DNA of 8,404 nucleotides, taken from an uncultured Legionellaceae bacterium. GTDB lineage: Bacteria > Pseudomonadota > Gammaproteobacteria > Legionellales > Legionellaceae. How positions within the stretch are numbered: the first letter of the stretch is position 1; every line of letters starts with the position of its first letter. The notes beneath the pieces are model-generated. The model was not told the origin of the DNA, made no database searches, and was given only the letters and a program-made list of their open reading frames with translations. Where the stretch lies: the NCBI GenBank assembly GCA_903887975.1, contig CAISSD010000227.1, forward strand, positions 1 through 8,404, written 5' to 3'. Made by a program: the position numbers and the translations under genes. Positions 1 to 5,705 of this stretch are shown piece after piece.

Positions 1-104
1 CGAATAGACCAAAGAAAATGACCTAACGTTACTTTTTTTTGAGTCAAATGCTCGAGAAAGGCCATACTTTTGTCGCTCATTGAAACACTATTTTTAGTAC
101 TCAT
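1..104 (-). CDS. XRE/HigA-like antitoxin (partial, cut by window start)
   Basis: Only the first 34 codons are in the window; the gene runs off the left edge. The visible protein starts MSTKNSVSMSD and continues through LTQKKVTLGHFLWSIR. The pattern of a short helix followed by LTxGxFLxxIR is what I know from the N-terminus of HigA-type XRE antitoxins, just before their helix-turn-helix, which itself is not visible here. The ATG at 104 has a strong GGAGG ribosome binding site at 114-118, inside the end of the toxin gene. The two reading frames overlap by 11 bases, so the genes are probably translationally coupled. The antitoxin should bind and neutralise the toxin and, with it, repress the promoter upstream. 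The family call rests on a short stretch and on position next to the toxin. Confidence 0.72.
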   Translation of the reverse strand, partial: MSTKNSVSMSDKSMAFLEHLTQKKVTLGHFLWSI

Positions 105-378
105 GTTTATTTACCTCCGTTATTTCAACAAATTCCACCACTCCATTCTTGTTTAGAATGTAAATTGCACGATAGGATCGATTTAATCGTATGGAACGCT
201 GTCCCATACGCTTGCCTTTAAGTGGCTCATCATGGTAACCCGATGTTTTTTTAATTTCCCGTAATCCATGTGTTTTTACACCAAAAATCCACGCCTGTAG
301 CTTAAATGCCACATGCACAGGAACGTTTTCTAAATCATCTTCTGCCTGCCTTGATAACTTAACCTCAAAAACATCCAC
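94..378 (-). CDS. RelE/HigB-like toxin of a type II toxin-antitoxin pair
   Basis: This 94-residue protein resembles the RelE/ParE superfamily, in the branch where the toxin gene precedes the antitoxin gene (higBA order). Family signs are the opening FEVKLSRQAEDDLENVP, the central GYHDEPLKGKRMGQRSIRL (about residues 48-65), the RSYRAIY strand (67-73) and the ending EITEVNKHEY. The basic residues of the KGKR and RSIRL segments are the likely RNA-facing surface, by family knowledge. Members of this type usually cut mRNA on the ribosome. I chose the GTG at 378 because AGGA lies six bases before it and the product then matches the usual N-terminus. A GTG at 402 would add eight residues but has no ribosome binding site and lies inside the operator. 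Expression is probably autoregulated through the palindrome at 400-412. Confidence 0.85.
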   Translation of the reverse strand: MDVFEVKLSRQAEDDLENVPVHVAFKLQAWIFGVKTHGLREIKKTSGYHDEPLKGKRMGQRSIRLNRSYRAIYILNKNGVVEFVEITEVNKHEY

Positions 379-399
379 ATCAAATCCTACACAATAATT

Positions 400-412
400 C
401 ACTTATTAAGTG
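400..412. promoter_or_regulatory. Palindromic operator of the toxin-antitoxin operon
   Basis: CACTTATTAAGTG is a perfect inverted repeat of six bases around one central base. It overlaps the -10 box and the likely transcription start. This is the expected place for the toxin-antitoxin complex to bind and repress its own operon. Binding is inferred from position and symmetry only. Confidence 0.55.
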
Positions 413-437
413 TAATATCATTTTATGAATATTGCAA
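409..437 (-). promoter_or_regulatory. Promoter of the toxin-antitoxin operon
   Basis: On the minus strand TTGCAA (432-437) and TACACT (409-414) are separated by exactly 17 bases. Each box matches four of six consensus positions for a sigma-70 promoter. Transcription would begin around base 402, about 25 bases before the chosen toxin start. The -10 box overlaps the palindrome at 400-412. Confidence 0.55.
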
Positions 438-472
438 TTGCACAAAATCCTCTGGGCAGATAAGCCCGAGCA

Positions 473-598
473 TTAAGCGGCCTTACTGTTCGTTAAATGA
501 ATCTCATAATGAAGACCATATTTATCAAGCTCATCTTGAACAGAAAGACGCACAAACTGCAGCGCTGAATAACCAAGATTTGTTGTAAAAAAAATCAT
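473..598 (-). pseudogene. Short coding-looking stretch, possible 3' gene remnant (41 aa)
   Basis: An open frame on the minus strand runs from an ATG at 598 to a TAA at 473-475. Its later part reads GYSALQFVRLSVQDELDKYG and then LHYEIHLTNSKAA. The balanced amphipathic composition looks like real protein, unlike most random frames in AT-rich DNA. I do not recognise the family. The ATG has no ribosome binding site, and the promoter of the next gene (583-611) overlaps its first codons. It is therefore more likely the tail of a decayed gene than a working small gene. It could also be chance. Confidence 0.3.
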
Positions 599-611
599 TA
601 GGAATTATAAT
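583..611 (+). promoter_or_regulatory. Promoter of the CAAX protease-like gene
   Basis: TTGTAA (583-588) and a perfect TATAAT (606-611) are separated by 17 bases. Transcription should start near 618, giving a leader of about 24 bases that carries the AGGG ribosome binding site at 632-635. Confidence 0.6.
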
Positions 612-641
612 TATTCATTGATTTTATTTTTAGGGCATAAA

Positions 642-1424
642 ATGCAAGTGACACATCGGTATTCGTTTTTCTCTTTGATGCCTGCAACCGAAAATGGAAA
701 ATGGTTGTATCTACTTCCTGCTGTCGCCGTTGGCGCTATTGGGGCTGCCAGTATTCCGCATTTTGCTCTTGGCCTTTCGATTGGAGTGTGTCAGTATATT
801 TTTAGCTCTACTCTATGCCTCGTTTTAGAACAATTGCAGTTATTACAGCCCCCTACCGAAATTGATTCGATATATACCAATCATTTGAGAGAAAATATTA
901 TCCTAGTCACGATTTTGGCTCCCTTGTATGAAGAATTATTGTTCCATGGAATACTGCAACCACTCTTATTATTGATGATGGGCGCATTATTTTCTTTATC
1001 TTTCACTAATATTTTTTCAGAAACCACAACTGACCTATTACTCGGTATGTATTTATTTTACCAAAGTAATTCTCTCCGTTTGGGGATGCTGATCTTATTG
1101 ATCGCCGTGCTTTGGATAAATGCACCACAAATAATGAGTATTGCTATGTTTGGAGCAAACATAAATGCAGCCTCTCTGGGCACGGTGTGCGTGACGGCCA
1201 TTCTATTTGGCGCGATCCACTTATTTAATCCGCACGAATTTGCTCATGTTCAAGCGGGTTTTGCGACCATAATGGGAATTACGTGCGGATTACTTGCCTT
1301 ACATTATGGGTTATGGGTCCCTATTGCTGCGCATATGATGAATAATACATTGGTTATGTTTTGTCTATTTCTAAATGACGAATTTAGCGCTCAAGAATAT
1401 GTGACGTCCCCCAGTATGACTTAG
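642..1424 (+). CDS. CPBP family (CAAX/Rce1-like) intramembrane metalloprotease
   Basis: This 260-residue, very hydrophobic protein belongs to the CPBP (Abi) family of membrane-embedded proteases. The three family motifs are present: EELLFHG at about 97-103, FGAIH at about 189-193, and HMMNN at about 231-235, which supplies the HxxxN signature. In Rce1-type enzymes the glutamates, histidines and asparagine form the catalytic centre. Two things are odd. Motif 1 normally reads EExxxR, but here histidine replaces the arginine. Motifs 1 and 2 are about 90 residues apart, with extra hydrophobic segments between them, where family members usually have far fewer. The start at 642 follows AGGG with six bases of spacing; a TTG at 618 lies at the probable transcription start. 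The substrate is unknown; relatives act in prenyl-protein or peptide processing. The gene appears to stand alone, and the next gene converges on it. Confidence 0.8.
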   Translation: MQVTHRYSFFSLMPATENGKWLYLLPAVAVGAIGAASIPHFALGLSIGVCQYIFSSTLCLVLEQLQLLQPPTEIDSIYTNHLRENIILVTILAPLYEELLFHGILQPLLLLMMGALFSLSFTNIFSETTTDLLLGMYLFYQSNSLRLGMLILLIAVLWINAPQIMSIAMFGANINAASLGTVCVTAILFGAIHLFNPHEFAHVQAGFATIMGITCGLLALHYGLWVPIAAHMMNNTLVMFCLFLNDEFSAQEYVTSPSMT

Positions 1425-1484
1425 GCCATCAATCCGACTAATTTACGCCCATTTTAACCACAAGCCTAAACATGAACAAAAAAC

Positions 1485-2627
1485 TCAAATCACCTCGCCA
1501 TCCCATAATTTTTTAATGAAATCCTCCCAGGGCAATAAATAAATTCCATCCTGTTTGGCGGCTATGGGATCATGACTGATTAAAAAATATTGCTCCATTT
1601 TATGTTCTTCCATCAAAGAACGAAGTCCTTTAAGATGCTTGGAGGAGACCTTTCTCGTTGATTTAACTTCAATGGCAATTTTATCGCCAAAAACAAAATC
1701 AACTTCATGCCCATCGGCTGTTCGCCAAAAATTAAGTTCCAATTTTTTTCTAAAATAACTGTTGTACGCCCGCAACTCCATGGCAATAAATTGCTCAAAA
1801 GATTGCCCATACAAATCGGTTTGTTCTGGAATTTCTCGAATTTTGGCAAGTCTATTTTTAACACCCGTATCAAAATAGTAAAATCGCGCCGTGGCAACGG
1901 CCTTACGTTTGACTGAATGCTGCCATGGTTTGATTAAAAAACCCAAAAAAGTGTCTTCTAAGATTTGATAATATTCACGCAAAGAAGTCGCGCTCACACC
2001 CGCATCACTGGCAATCGAGGAAAAATTAAGTGTTGACCCACTCGTTAAGGCCGACAACTGTAAAAAACGACTGAATGCCGGTAATTTTTGAACAAGCGCT
2101 TCTGCTTTAATCTCTTCTTCAAGATAAGTGTGTACATAAGCATCCAAATCTTCTTCTGGCTCATCACTGAGCATCACCATGGGTAACCCGCCATAACATA
2201 AATAACGCGCCAGATTAAAATTGGTTATTTCGTGGTAAGTTAATGGGTACAATTCCGCTTTTCGGGCACGTCCTGCCAAAAGATTAACACCATAACGTTT
2301 TAACTTTCTTGCACTACTTCCTGTGAGTAAAAAATGTATCTGTTTTTGCTCAATCAATCGATGTACTTCGTTCAGTAATTCAGGCGCACGCTGAATTTCA
2401 TCAACCACCACCCATGATTGATCATCCACTGCAATCATCGATTCCAATTGACTAGGGTTGTCCATCAATCGCAGATACGTTTCTGAATGTAATAAATCAA
2501 TAACAAGTGCTTTATCAATCAAATCATGTTTAATCAACGAAGATTTACCAATGCCTCGTGGGCCAAACAGAAAATAAGATTTCTTTTCAATGAGTTTTGT
2601 TAATGATAGTGTTCGGTTGATAAACAT
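1485..2627 (-). CDS. AAA_14/DUF4143 family ATPase
   Basis: This is a 380-residue ATPase of the COG1373 type. Counting from the chosen start, the Walker A motif GPRGIGKS is at 22-29 and Walker B WVVVDE at 72-77. A sensor-like LLTGSSARK follows at about 100-108, completing the AAA_14 domain. A winged-helix-like segment around 185-230 leads into the DUF4143 region. That region ends with EVDFVFGDKIAIEVKST (308-324), which keeps the D...ExK pattern of PD-(D/E)XK nuclease folds; whether it cuts DNA is unknown in this family. The ATG at 2627 has GGA seven bases before it. The ATG at 2639 adds four residues (MDDL) but its GGA is only three bases away. The gene follows the DUF155 gene after a hairpin that may couple their translation. 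The cellular role of these ATPases is not established. Confidence 0.85.
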   Translation of the reverse strand: MFINRTLSLTKLIEKKSYFLFGPRGIGKSSLIKHDLIDKALVIDLLHSETYLRLMDNPSQLESMIAVDDQSWVVVDEIQRAPELLNEVHRLIEQKQIHFLLTGSSARKLKRYGVNLLAGRARKAELYPLTYHEITNFNLARYLCYGGLPMVMLSDEPEEDLDAYVHTYLEEEIKAEALVQKLPAFSRFLQLSALTSGSTLNFSSIASDAGVSATSLREYYQILEDTFLGFLIKPWQHSVKRKAVATARFYYFDTGVKNRLAKIREIPEQTDLYGQSFEQFIAMELRAYNSYFRKKLELNFWRTADGHEVDFVFGDKIAIEVKSTRKVSSKHLKGLRSLMEEHKMEQYFLISHDPIAAKQDGIYLLPWEDFIKKLWDGEVI

Positions 2628-2638
2628 TAAATCATCCA

Positions 2639-2697
2639 TAAATCCAAAGACATACTTCGGATTTTAGCAAAAAATCTCAAGTCTGTCTTTGGATTTA
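2639..2697 (-). promoter_or_regulatory. Intergenic hairpin linking the DUF155 stop codon to the ATPase start
   Basis: On the minus-strand transcript, bases 2697-2679 and 2657-2639 form a 19-bp stem with one mismatch and a 21-base loop. The 5' arm begins with the UAA stop of the DUF155 gene. The 3' arm ends at the A of the first ATG of the ATPase gene. A competing local hairpin pairs 2664-2655 with 2649-2640: ten pairs including one G-U, with a five-base loop. The G-U pair forms only in minus-strand RNA. No U-tract follows, so a terminator is unlikely. Confidence 0.6.
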
Positions 2698-3501
2698 AAA
2701 ATGAAAATTCAAAACCCCGAAAATAATTTCAATGGCAATCAATACAATAATAATAATTTCAAGATTATGAGAATGCTTGCTTTCTAGATATTCATGGAAC
2801 ATGTCAAAAATTTCATTCAACGTATCCAACCGATGATTAAACGCATTCACTCGTTTGGGTAAATGCAAATAACGCTCCAACATAATGTAGTGCTCTTCAA
2901 GTGTTGGGTGTTGCCAAAAATATTTGGGATGATACAAAAAATTACTGACCAAATTCATCTCGCTTTTGGCAATCAAAATTTCACTGATCACCTGACGAAT
3001 TTGTGGCCTAGAAACAGTACCTCGATTTTTATTGGATAAATTTTGTATCAGCGGGGAGTATTTATCAATAAGACCTTCAAGAATGGTTTCAAAATATTGC
3101 AACTTCACCGATTGAGAAAACCCATAAGACAAACTTAATTTCAAATCGTCACTGTCTGAATCAATGGTCAAACAATCCACATCAAAGTAATCGTGCGGCT
3201 CAATGGCGGTTTTTTCTCCCAATCGAAATGTAAATTCATCACGCACCAAAAAATTAATGGGCTTGGTGGCAAACATTCGAATGGTATCAATGTAGGCCGT
3301 AATATCGTGGCGTTTGATGCCCCAGGAAACAATCGTGCCGTTTTTAAACACGAAAACCAACATGTCTTTTTCATGCACAGGGCTTAATTTTAACACATCA
3401 CGAGACTTACTGGAAGAATACCCCAATAATGTGGTTTTATAATGATTGTCCAACCGCCCTAAATCAATGGTGTTGGCAATACAATAACTCAAACATTCCA
3501 T
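2695..3501 (-). CDS. DUF155 (RMD1/RMND1-like) protein with C-terminal membrane anchor
   Basis: This 268-residue protein resembles the DUF155/PF02582 family, which includes yeast Rmd1 and human mitochondrial RMND1. Typical stretches are the MLVFVFKNGTIVSWG strand (about 47-61) and the helical section ISEILIAKSEMNLVSNFLYH (172-191). The run YFWQHPTLEEHYIMLERYLHL (194-214) and the helix before the membrane (about 220-245) are also characteristic. A single hydrophobic segment at about 247-266 ends the protein, as in other members, placing the bulk on the cytoplasmic side as a tail anchor. The bacterial function is unknown; the mitochondrial relatives support translation. The ATG at 3501 has GAGG about 13 bases upstream, a long spacing. 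It lies 41 bases after the small XRE gene and runs directly into the ATPase hairpin, so an operon is likely. Confidence 0.85.
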   Translation of the reverse strand: MECLSYCIANTIDLGRLDNHYKTTLLGYSSSKSRDVLKLSPVHEKDMLVFVFKNGTIVSWGIKRHDITAYIDTIRMFATKPINFLVRDEFTFRLGEKTAIEPHDYFDVDCLTIDSDSDDLKLSLSYGFSQSVKLQYFETILEGLIDKYSPLIQNLSNKNRGTVSRPQIRQVISEILIAKSEMNLVSNFLYHPKYFWQHPTLEEHYIMLERYLHLPKRVNAFNHRLDTLNEIFDMFHEYLESKHSHNLEIIIIVLIAIEIIFGVLNFHF

Positions 3502-3542
3502 GATGCTAAAAAAACCTCGTTAAAAAGAAGCCCATGAACCGA

Positions 3543-3812
3543 TTATTCAGCTTCTTCGCGTAGTCGCGAGCTGTAAGCCTTTTTCTTATCGGTATTACCA
3601 CAAAGCCAATCAGGACACACTTCAAGCGTTGCTGCAATCCTGTCCAGTTGTTCGTCACTTGGCACCAAATGGCCAAAAATCATGGCATTGGCCAAATAAC
3701 TGGTTACATTAAAGGCTTTGGTGACGGCTTTAATTTTTTCACTCAACTCTTCTGGAAAACCAGACAAAGCCAATTCCCGATTAAAACGCTCTGAAAATAC
3801 TTTAGTGTTCAT
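3543..3812 (-). CDS. Small XRE/Cro-like helix-turn-helix protein
   Basis: The 89-residue protein consists of one predicted helical domain. The stretch IKAVTKAFNVTSYLANAMIFG (27-47), then LVPSDEQLDRIAATLEVCPDWLCG (49-72), follows the layout of XRE/CI-type DNA-binding domains. In that layout a closing helix ends in a motif like V.P.WL.G. The match is at the level of pattern, with a divergent recognition helix, so DNA binding is probable but not certain. The start at 3812 has a clear GGGAG site seven bases upstream. The gene sits between the S24 repressor and the DUF155 gene, all on the minus strand, and could act as a partner or Cro-like counterpart of the repressor. Its upstream region holds a palindrome with an embedded -10-like box (3869-3881). 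Confidence 0.65.
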   Translation of the reverse strand: MNTKVFSERFNRELALSGFPEELSEKIKAVTKAFNVTSYLANAMIFGHLVPSDEQLDRIAATLEVCPDWLCGNTDKKKAYSSRLREEAE

Positions 3813-3868
3813 TTCTTCGCTCCCTGAAAAAAAGAATCCAAAATCGGCCCATCCAAATGGCCCTAATC

Positions 3869-3881
3869 AAGGTTATACCTT
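3869..3881. promoter_or_regulatory. Palindrome over a -10-like box upstream of the small XRE gene
   Basis: AAGGTTATACCTT is a perfect inverted repeat of five bases around TAT. On the minus strand it contains TATAAC, a possible -10 box, but no good -35 box lies 16-18 bases upstream. It may be an operator for the XRE protein or the S24 repressor. It lies about 57 bases before the XRE start codon. Confidence 0.35.
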
Positions 3882-3906
3882 ATTTTTTCAAAAGATGGAA
3901 GCCTCG

Positions 3907-4497
3907 TTAATGTTTTGTCCGCGATTGAACAAGAATACCGGTGATATTAAAATCGCTTGAAAGTAAGCGAGGCGAATAGTCTCGTTGATTTGGATTTAAT
4001 GCTTTCTCATAACATTGGTTATTTTTGATGAAAATTTGTCTGAATTTCGCGCATTGATGGGATGCCGTCAACAAAGCATATGCCCCATGGTACAAAGCCT
4101 TTTGCACATCAAAAATCAACACATTATCTTTTGCGAATTTAGGCTCCATGGAATCATCATTCATGTTTAATGCAAAAAAATGAGCACCAAATTCAGTCTC
4201 CAACATGATGTTTGATGTTCTTTCAGCGAAGAGCATGTCCAATGGCCGCCGACCCAAATCATCCCACGCCAACAAAGGCACAGGATGCGTCATGGCCTCA
4301 TCACCAATCAGCTGGCTGATGGACAATGAGAAATAATGCGCCAATGGACTTAATGTTGCCAATTTGGGATTGGTGTTCTCCCCCGACAAAATACGATTGA
4401 TGATTTGCTGTGAAATGCCCGTGCGACGGGCCAATTCGTTTTCACTGATTGCCGCATGTTTTAATAATCGCTTTAGGTTATCACTCAATGGCGCCAT
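3907..4497 (-). CDS. S24/LexA-like transcriptional repressor with N-terminal XRE domain
   Basis: The 196-residue protein has a phage-CI-like plan. An N-terminal helix-turn-helix at about 4-67 includes the ELARRTGISQQIINRILSGE segment, typical of XRE domains. A C-terminal S24 domain follows: the FALNMNDDSMEPKF stretch holds the expected nucleophile (Ser116), and CAKFRQIF holds the expected general base (Lys151). In LexA and CI this pair cleaves the linker at Ala-Gly or Cys-Gly after DNA damage. Here the linker (about 65-100) shows no such dipeptide, so it may not cleave itself. I chose the ATG at 4497 because AAGAGG lies six bases before it; longer readings from 4521 or 4527 lack this and run into an operator. 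Two palindromes at 4523-4565 lie directly upstream and suggest autoregulation and control of the divergent gene. Confidence 0.85.
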   Translation of the reverse strand: MAPLSDNLKRLLKHAAISENELARRTGISQQIINRILSGENTNPKLATLSPLAHYFSLSISQLIGDEAMTHPVPLLAWDDLGRRPLDMLFAERTSNIMLETEFGAHFFALNMNDDSMEPKFAKDNVLIFDVQKALYHGAYALLTASHQCAKFRQIFIKNNQCYEKALNPNQRDYSPRLLSSDFNITGILVQSRTKH

Positions 4498-4522
4498 TTT
4501 TTGCCTCTTATTGATTGACATC

Positions 4523-4538
4523 AACACTCTAGAGTGTT
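4523..4538. promoter_or_regulatory. Operator palindrome 1 in the divergent control region
   Basis: AACACTCTAGAGTGTT is a perfect 16-bp palindrome, 26 bases upstream of the S24 repressor start. It matches the second palindrome at 4550-4565 in sequence, with centres 27 bp apart. This is the expected binding site of the repressor encoded next to it. Confidence 0.7.
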
Positions 4539-4549
4539 AACTTTGTTTC

Positions 4550-4565
4550 AACACTTTAAAGTGTA
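4550..4565. promoter_or_regulatory. Operator palindrome 2 in the divergent control region
   Basis: AACACTTTAAAGTGTA is palindromic over its central 14 bases. It shares the pattern AACACTYTARAGTGTW with palindrome 1. It lies about 41 bases upstream of the divergent small gene at 4607, so the pair could control both directions. No clean -35/-10 pair could be fixed for either gene; TATTAA at 4576-4581 is a candidate -10 box for the plus-strand gene. Confidence 0.7.
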
Positions 4566-4606
4566 CCCCAAACCGTATTAAAAATATACCAAAGGATGTG
4601 TTTGTT

Positions 4607-4837
4607 ATGAAAAAACCTGAATTATCACTTATCTCTTACCAATTGTGTCAAGAGCAGCAAACTTATTGGGTCACCATTGCCAACACCATCAATCAAACAC
4701 TCAAAATTCCCGTGCATCAACTCACCGCCAATGATGAAGACATCAAAAAATTCTCCCCCGAAGATGCCCATAAAATTGGCTACATGACAGGACTTAGCGA
4801 GGTACTCAAAGAAAACATATGGTTGCATCAAAATTAA
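4607..4837 (+). CDS. Small protein of unknown function, divergent from the S24 repressor
   Basis: This encodes a 76-residue protein that I do not recognise. It is probably cytoplasmic: there is no signal peptide or membrane segment. The first half contains ELSLISYQLCQEQQTYWVTI, with a beta-like pattern. The second half is charged and helical, with FSPEDAHKIGYMTGLSEVL. AAAGGA at 4591-4596 lies ten bases before the ATG at 4607. A GTG at 4598 is too close to that site to be used. The gene faces the S24 repressor across a region with two operator palindromes, so it is likely under that repressor. It precedes djlA by 25 bases on the same strand and may share a transcript with it. Its place resembles that of a regulated target or antirepressor, but nothing in the sequence proves this. 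Confidence 0.65.
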   Translation: MKKPELSLISYQLCQEQQTYWVTIANTINQTLKIPVHQLTANDEDIKKFSPEDAHKIGYMTGLSEVLKENIWLHQN

Positions 4838-4840
4838 AGG

Positions 4841-4846
4841 TATAAT
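4841..4846 (+). promoter_or_regulatory. Possible -10 box for djlA
   Basis: A perfect TATAAT lies between the small gene and djlA. No good -35 box sits at the right distance; TTGCAT at 4823-4828 is only 12 bases away. If used, transcription would start about ten bases before the djlA ATG, leaving almost no leader. That would fit the lack of a clear ribosome binding site there. Confidence 0.3.
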
Positions 4847-4862
4847 CATCGATTAAGATTGT

Positions 4863-5705
4863 ATGACGATACCACCATCATTGATGAACCCTAGAATCAA
4901 AATAGAATCATTGTTCATAAAGCACCCTTGGTGGGGGCGTTTTATTTGTGCTTTTTTTGGATATTTAATTGGTGGTCCGGTATTTGCCTTATTTGGCATT
5001 TTAATTGGCAATTTTTTTGACCGAGGTCTTCGCGAACATTTCTCTCGTCCTCATTTGGCTTATCATCAAGAACATCGCCCTGACATTCGATTGTTGTTTC
5101 TTGAAACCACTTTTTCAGTGATGGGGTGCTTGTCCAAAGCGGATGGCGTCGTCTCGCGCCAGGAAATTCAGTGGGCAAACACACTCATGGATGAGTTGGC
5201 TCTTAAAGCACCACAAAAAAAATTGGCTCGCCAATACTTCAATGAAGGGAAAAAAAATACGTTTAATTTGAATCAGGCCCTTTATCACTTTAAAACCTCA
5301 ACCCAGAGCAATCCTGAGTTATTACGCTTATTTTTGGATGTTCAATACCACATGATTCAAATTGATGGATTATCAACCTCAAAAATCCAAAAAATCAATA
5401 CCATCTTTCAATCACTAGGATTTGCACCCATTTATCAACAACAATCGTTTTACTCTGATTATGTCTCGGCCAATCAAAAACCCACCCATGCACTGCACGA
5501 TGCCTATGCATTATTGGGACTCCATCCCGATGCCAACGCCAAAGAAATCAAACGTGCTTATCGTCAATTGATGAGTAAAAATCACCCTGACAAACTCATC
5601 GCGCGAGGCGCAACACCTTCGGCCATCAAAGAAGCCAATGAACGAACGCAAGCCATACGTCAAGCTTACGAGCGGCTGACTTCGCACTTAAACCTCAAAG
5701 CTTAA
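4863..5705 (+). CDS. djlA: DjlA-type co-chaperone: membrane-anchored TerB plus J domain
   Basis: The 280-residue protein has the full DjlA plan. A hydrophobic segment at about 25-52, rich in glycine (YLIGGPVFALFGILIGNFFD), is the membrane anchor. A TerB-like helical domain follows at about 73-190, including SKADGVVSRQEI (91-102). A J domain closes the protein, with HDAYALLGLHPDANAKEIKRAY before the HPD tripeptide at 241-243. The HPD loop should stimulate the ATPase of DnaK at the inner membrane face. The ATG at 4863 has only a weak AAGA before it; an ATG at 4884 (residue 8) is equally possible because family members begin close to the anchor. Its stop codon overlaps that of clpA on the other strand. 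DjlA matters for intracellular growth in Legionella by published knowledge; no such role can be read from this sequence. Confidence 0.93.
   Translation: MTIPPSLMNPRIKIESLFIKHPWWGRFICAFFGYLIGGPVFALFGILIGNFFDRGLREHFSRPHLAYHQEHRPDIRLLFLETTFSVMGCLSKADGVVSRQEIQWANTLMDELALKAPQKKLARQYFNEGKKNTFNLNQALYHFKTSTQSNPELLRLFLDVQYHMIQIDGLSTSKIQKINTIFQSLGFAPIYQQQSFYSDYVSANQKPTHALHDAYALLGLHPDANAKEIKRAYRQLMSKNHPDKLIARGATPSAIKEANERTQAIRQAYERLTSHLNLKA

Noticed and set aside
1613..1916. Open frames on both strands inside the ATPase gene
   Set aside because: They are out of frame with the conserved ATPase and show no family signature.
2639..2697. Intrinsic terminator after the DUF155 gene
   Set aside because: The stem is long but no run of U follows it; the 3' side runs straight into the ATPase start region.
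3168..3387. Open frames overlapping the DUF155 gene
   Set aside because: They overlap conserved DUF155 coding sequence and have no start signals.
3834..3866. Terminator hairpin between the S24 and XRE genes
   Set aside because: The GGCCAT/ATGGGCC pairing has a bulge, and the T-rich tract is about ten bases too far away.
3718..3960. Plus-strand frame across the XRE gene and its upstream region
   Set aside because: It is antisense to the XRE gene and the end of the repressor gene, with no ribosome binding site.
4625..5184. Minus-strand frames opposite the small gene and djlA
   Set aside because: Antisense shadows; djlA is well supported on the plus strand.
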